Below are positions 56,658-64,000 of a stretch of DNA of 64,000 nt, piece after piece. The position numbers and the translations under genes are program-made. The notes under the pieces were generated by a model. The model did not search any database and had not been told where the DNA came from. It was given only the letters and a program-made list of their open reading frames with translations. How positions within the stretch are numbered: position 1 is the first letter of the stretch; each line of letters begins with the position of its first letter. Origin of the DNA: Lentzea albidocapillata subsp. violacea (GTDB lineage Bacteria > Actinomycetota > Actinomycetes > Mycobacteriales > Pseudonocardiaceae); NCBI RefSeq assembly GCF_900100275.1, contig NZ_FNET01000006.1, positions 186,001 to 250,000 of the forward strand, in the 5' to 3' direction.

Positions 56658-58736
56658 TCAAGCGAGTGAATCAGGTGATCGGACGGTTCTGATGATCCGT
56701 CTGGCGACCCTTCTCGCGAGTGACGGGGGAACCGGTACCGGGACCGGCTCGTGCCGGGCCCGCCACTCCTCGTGGGCCGCTGTCAGGCGTTCGGCCACCC
56801 AGCTCGCTGCGGCGTCGACCTGACGGGTGCGGAGGAGATGGGCGCGTCCGGCGACACCACGCCGCCGTGCCTCCTTCGGGTCGTCGGCCACCTCTCGCAT
56901 CGCGCGTGCGGCGGAGTCCAGGTCGGGATCGGCCCAGCGGGCGCCGGCCGGATAGGGGGCCCAGCCCGGACCGACCTCCGTCGTGGAGTACGGGATCGGC
57001 CAGCCGGTCTCCGGCGTGACGAACTCCGCCGTGCCCGAGTAGTCGGTCGAGATCACGGGGATCGCGCGGATCATCGCCTCCGCGACGGTGAGCCCGAAAC
57101 CTTCGCCGCGGTGCAGTGAAACGTAGGCGTGACTGGTGGCATACAGGTCGGCGAGCTCGCCGACGGTGAGGTAGCGCTCGAGCAGGGTGATCCGCTCGTC
57201 GCCGGCGACCAGAAGACGGAGTCGTTCCGCGGACGCAACGTTCGAGTGCGAGTTCGTCGACTTGATCACCAGCTCGACGTCGTCACGTTCCTCGAAAGCC
57301 GCTTGAAACGCGGTGACCAGGCCATAGGGGTTCTTCCGCCCGGCTGTGCTGTTGTAGTCGAACGCGAAGAGGAAGCGCGTGCGGCCGCTCGGCTCGCGGC
57401 GCGGCTCACCGGGGTCGGGAACCGGAACCGGAATCGTGTGCACGGGTACCGGTGAATGCGCGGAGATGGCACGGCGGGAGAACTCGCTCACCGTCCAGAT
57501 CTCATCGACGTGGGCGTAGCCGTGGTGCATCGACGCTGGGAAGTCCTCGAGCTCCCATGCCCACAGCCCGATCCGGTAGCGGTCGTGGCCCACCTCGGGG
57601 TTCGCTTCCAGCAGAGGCGCGGTGAAGTCACCGTTGACGGTGATCAGGCTGACCGGAAACCTCGGCGCGCCAATGGATGTCGGTGCTTCGAGCGCTGTCC
57701 GCACGGTCGTGGTGATCGAGTGCTCCTCGACCACGGACACGTGCGGGACCTCCGCGGCCTCCAGCACCCGCAGCATGACGCGGCCCATTTCGCCGACGCC
57801 CAGCTCGGCAGTGTGGTAACCGGCGACGTTGACGCCGAACTGGTCGATGGGCGCGGCGGGTTCGAGCGGCTCACCGGGGAGCGCCCACTCGGGAAGGCCT
57901 TCGTGCGTGCCGTGCAACCGGCACCATTGCCGGAAACCTGGACCGAACGGGTGCGGGAAAGCCACCTGCAAATCGACGCGTGACCGCCAGACGGCCAGCA
58001 CGAGCCGGTTGAAGCCGTTGACGCGTTCGATCGGTGTCGCGGGGAGCCGGAGCCACTCCCGGAAGTGGTCGCCGTCGAAGGCGTGCGGAGGCTTCTCCCC
58101 GGTGGGGTTGAGCAAGTTCGTATGCGTACGCGTCTCGTCGAAGAGCGTGCGCATCGGAGCGGTGATCGGCGTTCCATCCGCGAGGAAGCCGAAGCGGTAT
58201 GGCGCGTCGTGCGGCTCGACGAGACTGGCGTACTCGTCGTAGATCCGCTTCAGCTCGGGTCGCTCGGAGAACAGCACCTGCGGGCTGCCGGGCGCGATCA
58301 CCCACGGCGTGCTCAGGTCGTAGTCGTCGAACCTGATCAGATTCGCGCCCTCGAGCGGCCGCTCGTGCAAGTTCCAGTGCGCGAGCGCCGAGTCCGACAG
58401 ATCGACGAATCCGGGCGAGCCGAAGAAAGCGAGAGGTGCCAGCACGAGGGCGCGCGGCGGAAGCTTTACGACGACGTCGTACTTCTCGAGAAGCCCTCGC
58501 ACCACCTGTGGCGTTATGACTTCGGCCAGTTCACCGACGTCGTAGGCGGTCGCGAGCTCGAAGTACTCGTCCTCGGAGATCCCCAGCCAATCCGGTGGGT
58601 CTTCCAGGTCGACGACGACGAAGTCGTGTTCGGGGTGTTGCCTCAGGTAGGACGTGCCCAGCGCCCGCGTGGCGGAGAGCTGGGCACGTGTCGCCACCGT
58701 GCAGGCGACCACCCTATGGTCGCCCGTCGAGGTCAC
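56658..58736 (-). CDS. Large GT4-type glycosyltransferase
   Basis: The 692-residue protein starts at GTG 58736, overlapping the upstream gene by four bases (GTGA). The N-terminal 290 residues are of unclear fold (VVDLEDPPDWLGISEDEYFE; FDDYDLSTPWVIAPGSPQVL). From about residue 300 a GT-B glycosyltransferase follows, with GVNVAGYHTAELGVGEMGRV, FAFDYNSTAGRKNPYGLVTA and SLHRGEGFGLTVAEAMIRAI. This part is homologous to the second half of the tandem enzyme at 53224 (compare GLWAWELEDF with ALWAWEMPEI). It belongs to the same operon. Confidence 0.85.
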   Translation of the reverse strand: MTSTGDHRVVACTVATRAQLSATRALGTSYLRQHPEHDFVVVDLEDPPDWLGISEDEYFELATAYDVGELAEVITPQVVRGLLEKYDVVVKLPPRALVLAPLAFFGSPGFVDLSDSALAHWNLHERPLEGANLIRFDDYDLSTPWVIAPGSPQVLFSERPELKRIYDEYASLVEPHDAPYRFGFLADGTPITAPMRTLFDETRTHTNLLNPTGEKPPHAFDGDHFREWLRLPATPIERVNGFNRLVLAVWRSRVDLQVAFPHPFGPGFRQWCRLHGTHEGLPEWALPGEPLEPAAPIDQFGVNVAGYHTAELGVGEMGRVMLRVLEAAEVPHVSVVEEHSITTTVRTALEAPTSIGAPRFPVSLITVNGDFTAPLLEANPEVGHDRYRIGLWAWELEDFPASMHHGYAHVDEIWTVSEFSRRAISAHSPVPVHTIPVPVPDPGEPRREPSGRTRFLFAFDYNSTAGRKNPYGLVTAFQAAFEERDDVELVIKSTNSHSNVASAERLRLLVAGDERITLLERYLTVGELADLYATSHAYVSLHRGEGFGLTVAEAMIRAIPVISTDYSGTAEFVTPETGWPIPYSTTEVGPGWAPYPAGARWADPDLDSAARAMREVADDPKEARRRGVAGRAHLLRTRQVDAAASWVAERLTAAHEEWRARHEPVPVPVPPSLARRVARRIIRTVRSPDSLA

Positions 58737-59836
58737 GAGCCGGACGGCAGGAACTCGAGCTGCGCAGCGAGGACCGAGTCGAAGTCCTTGCTGATCGCGG
58801 CCTGGTCCTTGCCCGCGACCTGGAGGCGCACGAGTGTGCTCTTGTGCACGTAGTGCGCGCGGGCCGAGCCCTTCTTGTCGCCCTCGACGTCGATCTGGTG
58901 GGCTGAGACGTCCTCAGGGATGGTGCCGCCCGTGTAGGTCTTCATGTTGAACTTGGTCTGCAACGCGGCCAGGGCTTCGCGGGCGGTGGTCGCCGCGGTC
59001 GCGTCGGTCAGCTGCACGGTGATGACCTGGATCACGTCACCGTTCGGCAGCTTCGACACCGCGACACGGGCCTTGGTCGCGCCGCCCGTGGCGTACACGG
59101 CGTTCTCCTCCTCGGTGAGGAGTTTCTGCGCCACGATGTCTTCGAACGTCTTGATCCCGCTCTGGTCTTCCTGGCTGCCGGGAAGGGCGACGATGTCAAG
59201 GTCGTCCTTCGGCTTCGGCTTGGTCGACGTCGTCTGAGTGGTGGTCTGCGCCGTGGTCTCGCCTCCGTTGCCGCCACCACCGGACTGAGTCGTGAACCAC
59301 CAGATGCCGCCACCGATCAGCGCCAGCACCAGGACCACGCCGACGATCGCGAAGATGCGGCCCTTGCCGCTGCTCTTGCCCGCGTCGTCGAACGTCTCAG
59401 GCCCCTGGGCGATCCAGCCGGGGGTGGAGCCGCCCATCGGTCCGAACCCGCCGTCGCCGCCCACCCAGGGCGGCGGTGCCGAGGGACCGGACTGCCAGCC
59501 GCCCTGCTGCGGCTCAGGCCCGCTGACCGGCCGGACGAACTGGGTGCGCTCGGAGTCACCTGCCTTTTGCGTGTTGACCACCTGGGTCGCGTCGGGGTTC
59601 GGCGCTGCCTGCCCCGTGCTCACGACCTGGGTCGCGTCGGGGTTGGGTGCCTGCTGCTGAGGAGGCATGGCCTGCCAGCGGAACGGCGCGGCGAAGGGGG
59701 CTTGCTGCTGGGGCTGGGGCGGAGCTGACGTGGAACCAGCCAGCACCTCGTCCCTGCGTTGGCGGTAGTCGTCCGCAGAGATTCGACCTGAGGCCAGCTC
59801 AAGGTCGAGCTTCTGCAGCTCTTCTTGCCAGGTCAC
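58733..59836 (-). CDS. Membrane-anchored SHOCT-like protein with extracellular domain
   Basis: The 367-residue protein starts at GTG 59836 with VTWQEELQKLDLELASGRIS and ADDYRQRRDEVLAGS, a SHOCT-like helical hairpin. A Pro/Gln-rich linker follows, containing PNPDATQVV twice (T69, T84) and SERTQFVRP (T98). One membrane helix (161-182) leads to a Gly/Thr spacer and an extracellular domain of about 155 residues. A longer upstream frame is non-coding. It heads the four-gene glycan operon. The threonines are in a setting that kinases and FHA domains of the PknB system could read (inference). Confidence 0.75.
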   Translation of the reverse strand: MTWQEELQKLDLELASGRISADDYRQRRDEVLAGSTSAPPQPQQQAPFAAPFRWQAMPPQQQAPNPDATQVVSTGQAAPNPDATQVVNTQKAGDSERTQFVRPVSGPEPQQGGWQSGPSAPPPWVGGDGGFGPMGGSTPGWIAQGPETFDDAGKSSGKGRIFAIVGVVLVLALIGGGIWWFTTQSGGGGNGGETTAQTTTQTTSTKPKPKDDLDIVALPGSQEDQSGIKTFEDIVAQKLLTEEENAVYATGGATKARVAVSKLPNGDVIQVITVQLTDATAATTAREALAALQTKFNMKTYTGGTIPEDVSAHQIDVEGDKKGSARAHYVHKSTLVRLQVAGKDQAAISKDFDSVLAAQLEFLPSGS

Positions 59837-60262
59837 GCCTGGCACCCCCTTCCAGATAACCGTCAGACTGCGACATTGTGCCGAATCCGACAGATCGATA
59901 TCGCGCCGACCTGGCAAGTCGTGACTTCCTTGTGTCACACGCCACCCTGGATCGAAGCAATGGCGTCGTCCGGTCGCGCAAAGACGAAAGGTGATTGCTC
60001 CGCACGGCGCGCTGCCGGGGCGTTCGACGTGACAGACGGTACCGCCGTTCCCCACCGTGTTCGCAGACCGCCCCATCAGCACCGCCCGGATGTGACGAAC
60101 CCCTGCGGCCACCGCGGTTCTGGTGGCACGTGCGTGTCCTGTCCGACAGGTCGAACACCGGCGAAGCATGACCGACCCTTCACCCGTACGCAGTACAGTC
60201 ACCCTGAAGTGCCCAGTTGGGCGTTCGGGGATGCCCGGCTGGGCGGCACGGGAGGTCGGTTC
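59837..60262. other. Divergent promoter region of the glycan cluster
   Basis: This 426-base gap separates the minus-strand operon from the GT-C gene. It contains an interrupted palindrome CCTGTCCGACAGG (60138-60150) and a -10-like TACAGT (60194-60199) 63 bases before the start at 60263. Open frames crossing it have no coding character. Confidence 0.4.
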
Positions 60263-61990
60263 GTGGGGGCGATTTCGGAATCGGGCACCGTTTCCGAACA
60301 GGGGGAGCAGCGACGCCGGCAGGTCGTGCGCAGGGCCGGGCAGTTGCTGAGGTCCGAGGGTGCGGTGGCCTTCTACTTCGGCCTGTTGATCTCGATGGTC
60401 TTCAACTTCCGGATCGTGCTGAATCCTCGGTCGTTGATCACCGGTGGTCTGGGCGACCCGCTGCTGCAGACGTGGGAGCTGGCCTGGCTGCACCGCTTCC
60501 TGACCGAGGGCGGTGACCTGTGGACCGCGAACCAGTTCTACCCGGCGGAGGACAACTTCGCGTTCACCGACTCCTTGCTCGGCTACCTCCCGCTGAGCCT
60601 GTTCGGTGATGGTCAGTACGCGGCCGTGTTCCGCTACAACGCCGCGTTCGTGCTGGCTTTCGCGCTGGCGTTCACCGGCTGCTACCTGCTGGCCAAGCAA
60701 CTCGGCAGCAGCTGGCAAGCAGCCGCACTGGCCGGTGTGGTGTTCGCGTGGGCGCCGTGGCGGCTCGCCCACCTGCATCACCTCAACGTCGTGTCGACCG
60801 GTGGCATCGCTCTGGCGCTGTGGGCGCTGGCCCGCGGTCACGGGTACTCGTTCCGGGAACGAACCGAGCCCCGGCCCTGGTGGATCTTCTCCGGGTGGCT
60901 GATCGCCACCTGGCAGGTGTCGATCGGGTTCGCCATCGGCCTCCCGTTCGTCTATCTCATGGGACTGGTCGGGCTGGTGGTCGCGGTCTCCGCCTGGCGC
61001 AGGCGGTCCCGGCCGATCGTGATCGCGAACGCCTACGGTGCCGCAGTGTTCCTCGTGGTCACCTGGTTCCTGGTGACGCCGTACCTGCGGGTGCTGGAGA
61101 CCTACGGCTTCGCGCGGACCTGGCGCGAGATCGAGGTGTTCTCACCGCCGGTGAACGGGTTGTGGACGGCTCCGTACGAGACTTGGTTGTGGGTCGAGAC
61201 GATCTTCAACGACCACAGCACGATCCCGGAGCCGGGCATCGGCGAGAAGCTGCTGTTTCCCGGACTCGTCGTGGTGCTGCTGGCCGTGATCGGCCTTTTC
61301 GTCAGCGCATGGCGGGTCCGCGTGCGTGTGCTGCTCGGATCGGCCGTCGTGCTCTCCGTCGTCCTGTCGCTCGGAGTGAACTTCCTCGACGGAGCTCTGT
61401 ACCGCTTCCTGTGGGACTTCCTTCCGGGCTGGGACGCCATGCGCACACCAGGACGGCTGGTGCTCTGGGCGATCCTGCCGCTGGCGCTGCTCGCGGCGGG
61501 AGCGGTGACGGAGTTCGGCAGGCTGCTGGTCGACCGCACACAGGTGGCCCTGCAGCTCATCGCGATCTATCTGCTCGTCCCGGCGCTCGCGGCGTTGCTG
61601 GAAGGCATTCCGCGGTGGCCACACGTGCAAACCCCCGGCATCCCGCCGGATGTCGCGCGCGTGTTCGAGCAGACGCAGGAGCCGATCCTGATGCTGCCGA
61701 TCGACGACACGAGCGACTTCACCTACCTGCTCTGGTCGATCGAGGGCTTCCCGAAACTCGCGAACGGCAACTCCGGCAACTTTCCCCCGCAGTACCAGGA
61801 GATCTCCGAGGTGACCAGGACGTTCCCGGACCAGCGCAGCATCGACGTCCTCAAGCACCACGGCATCCGGAAGGTCGTCGTCGTCAAGTCGCGTCCGTAC
61901 GGCGTCGACTTCGCGGCACGGCCGGTCGCCGGGCTGCCGGTCGAGCGCGTCGAAGAAGGCGACATCGTGAAGTTCACGATCACGGGCTGA
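60263..61990 (+). CDS. GT-C-type membrane glycosyltransferase
   Basis: The 575-residue protein starts at GTG 60263 behind GGGAGG and has about 11 membrane helices. The first loop carries GGLGDPLLQTWELAWLHRFL and ANQFYPAEDNFAFTDSLLGY, the acidic loop pattern of GT-C enzymes that use polyprenyl-phosphate sugars outside the membrane. The C-terminal part is a soluble domain (ILMLPIDDTSDFTYLLWSIE; VLKHHGIRKVVVVKSRPYG). It is divergent from the glycan operon and probably adds sugars to the exported product. Donor and acceptor are unknown. Confidence 0.82.
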   Translation: MGAISESGTVSEQGEQRRRQVVRRAGQLLRSEGAVAFYFGLLISMVFNFRIVLNPRSLITGGLGDPLLQTWELAWLHRFLTEGGDLWTANQFYPAEDNFAFTDSLLGYLPLSLFGDGQYAAVFRYNAAFVLAFALAFTGCYLLAKQLGSSWQAAALAGVVFAWAPWRLAHLHHLNVVSTGGIALALWALARGHGYSFRERTEPRPWWIFSGWLIATWQVSIGFAIGLPFVYLMGLVGLVVAVSAWRRRSRPIVIANAYGAAVFLVVTWFLVTPYLRVLETYGFARTWREIEVFSPPVNGLWTAPYETWLWVETIFNDHSTIPEPGIGEKLLFPGLVVVLLAVIGLFVSAWRVRVRVLLGSAVVLSVVLSLGVNFLDGALYRFLWDFLPGWDAMRTPGRLVLWAILPLALLAAGAVTEFGRLLVDRTQVALQLIAIYLLVPALAALLEGIPRWPHVQTPGIPPDVARVFEQTQEPILMLPIDDTSDFTYLLWSIEGFPKLANGNSGNFPPQYQEISEVTRTFPDQRSIDVLKHHGIRKVVVVKSRPYGVDFAARPVAGLPVERVEEGDIVKFTITG

Positions 61991-62001
61991 CCGCGTCATT
62001 G

Positions 62002-62153
62002 CGGTGGCCCAACCGGTTTCACCGCAGGGCAGGAAGATCCTGCTACGCCCAGCGCGGACGTGACCGAACCGGAAGCATCGGGCGAACCGTCCACTCCTGA
62101 CGAGGTGACCGCGCCCAGGTCGTCGGCGCCGGGCCGTTCTCGCGGGCAGACCT
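62002..62153 (+). pseudogene. Degraded partial copy of the secreted repeat protein gene
   Basis: Between the GT-C gene and msrA lies a stretch that matches the 5' region of the gene at 63001 in pieces. TTCACCGCA followed by a QEDPATPSADVT reading corresponds to QEDPVTPSTDVT, then PSTPDE to PSTPGE, and GTCGTCGGCGCCGGGCCGTTC is shared exactly apart from frame. The copy lacks a start, has lost most of the linker and changes frame. It is a relic of duplication or of an earlier gene at this site. Confidence 0.6.
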
Positions 62154-62172
62154 GATCCATACAATGCAGGTC

Positions 62173-62840
62173 ATGGCGCTGTTCGGTCGAGACGAAGCCC
62201 GCCAGGCGACTGCCGCCGACACGTTGCCAGGCCGCCCGGACCCGATCACCGTGCCCGACTTTCACGCGGTGTTCCCGGATCGTCGGGTTACGCCACCGTT
62301 CCCCTCCGGCACCGCACCGCGGTCTTCGGCCTGGGCTGCTTCTCGGGCGCCGAACGCCTCTTCTGGCGTACACCCGGCGTCTGGTCGACCGCCGTCGGCT
62401 ACGCGGGCGGCGTCACCCCGAACCCGACCTACGAAGAGGTCTGCTCTGGCCGCACCGGCCACGCCGAGGTCGTCCTCGTCGTCTTCGACCCGGCCGCGCT
62501 GCCGTTCCAGGACCTGCTGCGGGTGTTCTGGGAGGGCCACGACCCGCCCCAGGGCATGCGGCAGGGCGCCGACATCGGTACGCAGTACCGGTCGATGGTC
62601 CTGTACGCCGACGAAGGACAGCGGGTCACCGCCGAGGCTTCGGCGGCCGTGTACCAACGGGCGTTGAGCGAGGCGGGGCGCGGGGCGATCACCACGGAGC
62701 TGGCGTCGCTGGGGGAGTTCTACTACGCGGAGGACTACCACCAGCAGTACCTGTCCGATGCCAAGAATCCCTACGGGTACTGCGGATTGGGCGGCACCGG
62801 TGTGTCGTGCCCGGTCGGCCTGAAGCTCGCGGAGCAGTGA
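62173..62840 (+). pseudogene. msrA: Frameshifted peptide methionine sulfoxide reductase MsrA
   Basis: MsrA repairs oxidised methionine. The first frame (from ATG 62173, [11 protein letters not shown]) reads [20 protein letters not shown] and PPFPSG, and the rest of the family sequence continues in the next frame from about 62310 ([59 protein letters not shown]). One base, probably a C, is missing near 62310. In addition the active-site motif GCFWG reads GCFSG. Restoring the base would give 222 residues, normal length. Either a real inactivating mutation or a sequence error. Confidence 0.8.
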
Positions 62841-63000
62841 GCCGCGAAGTCGATCGTGAGCTGAAAGTTACTTGTTATCCCAGGTCGGTGCCCCTACCGT
62901 GCTCGCTGAAACCACGTTCACCGCACGGCGGGGGGTTTCGCGCGGTACGTCGGGGGTCGTGTCGCTTCGTCGCGGTGGCCTATGTCTGGGGAGTTCCACC

Positions 63001-64000
63001 TTGTCTGGATCACGCGCGCGTGGCGTCGCGCGCAGATCGGCCGTGTTCGCGGCTGTTCTGGCGTTGAGCGCCACCACCTGTTTCACCGCATACGCGCAGG
63101 AAGACCCTGTTACCCCGAGCACGGACGTCACGGCGCCGAGCACCTCGACCCAGCCGGAAGCACCGGCTGAGACGACGCCGACCGAGACGACGACGCCGAC
63201 CGAGCCGTCCACTCCGGGCGAGTCGACCGCGCCGCCAGTCAGCGAGACGCCGGCCGACAAGCCGGAGGAGAAGCCCGCCGACCAGGTTGAGCAGCCGGCT
63301 GCCGATCCCGCCCGCTCGGACGTGCAGGCCACGTCCGAGGTCGTCGGCGCCGGGCCGTTCCTCGTCGGTCAGGCCGTGACGGTCAAGCTCACCATCACGA
63401 ACAGCGGCACCGTCGAAGCCACCGGCGTGGCGGCGTGGTCCGAGAACATCTCCGGGTCGTACTTCAACATCGACGACTGGGACGGCCTGCGAGCGCCGTG
63501 GGGCGGGGCGCCCGACACGAAGCTCGCGGCGGGAGAGTCGCGGACCTTCACCCTCAAGGGCCGTACCTACAGCTACGCGGGCAACGCGAAGTTCAAGATC
63601 CGCGTCAACGCCACCAACGACCGGGACTCGATGGACGGCAGCCCGACCGTCGAGGTTCCGTTCCGGGAGCCCGTCAAGACGGGCACCATCGGCGGCATCC
63701 TCTGGGGTGACGCGAACGGCAACGGCGTGCAGGACGCCGGCGAGGGTCTGGCCGGCGCCCAGGCGTACCTGTACGGCGGCGGCGACCCGAACGTGACTCC
63801 GCGCACGCGCACCGACGCCAACGGTCGTTTCACCTTCACCGGCCTCGAGCTCCGGACGTGGGGGCTGAACTTCCAGGAACTGCCTGGCGGCTGGGTTCTG
63901 CAGTACAGCAACGAGCAGATCCCGGTCGACGGCAGCGACTCCACCTCGGAGCTGCGCTACAAGGCGGTCCGGCCGCTGAACGACCAGCTGTCGGCGTCGC
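63001..64000 (+). CDS. Secreted surface protein with SdrD-like B repeat (3' end outside window)
   Basis: The frame is open from TTG 63001, which follows GGGGAG, to the end of the window (333 codons). A signal peptide (RRSAVFAAVLALSATTCFTA, cleavage likely after AYA) leads to a Thr/Pro/Glu-rich linker (about 40-95). A beta-sandwich of CARDB/DUF11 type follows (VGQAVTVKLTITNSGTVEA), then an SdrD B-like or Cna-B-like module (GGILWGDANGNGVQDAGEGL). Such proteins are exposed on the cell wall and may be sortase substrates. The C-terminal sorting signal lies beyond the window. Confidence 0.75.
   Translation, partial: MSGSRARGVARRSAVFAAVLALSATTCFTAYAQEDPVTPSTDVTAPSTSTQPEAPAETTPTETTTPTEPSTPGESTAPPVSETPADKPEEKPADQVEQPAADPARSDVQATSEVVGAGPFLVGQAVTVKLTITNSGTVEATGVAAWSENISGSYFNIDDWDGLRAPWGGAPDTKLAAGESRTFTLKGRTYSYAGNAKFKIRVNATNDRDSMDGSPTVEVPFREPVKTGTIGGILWGDANGNGVQDAGEGLAGAQAYLYGGGDPNVTPRTRTDANGRFTFTGLELRTWGLNFQELPGGWVLQYSNEQIPVDGSDSTSELRYKAVRPLNDQLSAS

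Noticed and set aside
59837..60841. N-terminal extension of the SHOCT-like membrane protein gene
   Set aside because: The extension is antisense to the GT-C gene and crosses its promoter; the GTG 59836 start gives a family-like N-terminus.

Overview
The window is high-GC DNA from a filamentous actinomycete, most likely of the Pseudonocardiaceae (Lentzea/Saccharothrix-like; the genus is a guess). The left 27 kb reproduces the origin-proximal gene order known from Mycobacterium tuberculosis (Rv0003 to Rv0020c): recF (5' end missing), dciA, gyrB, gyrA, a DUF3566 membrane gene, tRNA-Ile, tRNA-Ala, a cwsA-like gene, ppiA, a rhomboid gene, a PH-domain gene, crgA, a class E sortase gene, fprA, trpG/pabA, and the cell-wall and signalling operon fhaA-fhaB-pstP-rodA-pbpA-pknA-pknB on the minus strand. 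gyrA carries a full-length 420-residue intein directly after the catalytic tyrosine. A tRNA-Leu gene closes this core.

From 27.4 to 52 kb lies less conserved metabolic and regulatory DNA: oxidoreductases (MDR, four SDR-type), a lactone oxidase divergent from a PLP-dependent racemase-fold protein, a TetR-controlled beta-glucosidase/MFS/SDR operon, a helix-turn-helix/TPR regulator with two small divergent partner genes, a LysR/SDR pair, a YcnI-CopC-CopD copper operon, a BCCT osmolyte transporter, a RecB-like nuclease, a gamma-glutamyltranspeptidase-like protein and small secreted or membrane proteins. Between 36.3 and 36.6 kb the convergent intergenic space can fold into five consecutive stem-loops.

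From 52.3 to 62 kb is a compact glycan-type cluster: a FkbM methyltransferase with a C-terminal coiled coil, a tandem two-domain glycosyltransferase, a methyltransferase-like protein with an N-terminal coiled coil and a degenerate SAM loop, a second large glycosyltransferase, a membrane-anchored SHOCT-like protein, and a divergent GT-C-type membrane protein. The four minus-strand genes form one near-continuous operon. The coiled-coil plus methyltransferase plus multi-glycosyltransferase combination suggests synthesis and capping of a surface polysaccharide (inference).

The right end holds a frameshifted msrA flanked by a degraded fragment of, and then the intact start of, a TTG-initiated secreted repeat protein that runs off the window. 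Regulatory signals read directly include DnaA-box clusters in dciA and near crgA, a parS-like site near 39.3 kb, an IdeR/DtxR-type iron box overlapping a leaderless fprA promoter, and several palindromic operators. No CRISPR array, rRNA operon, transposase or prophage was seen.
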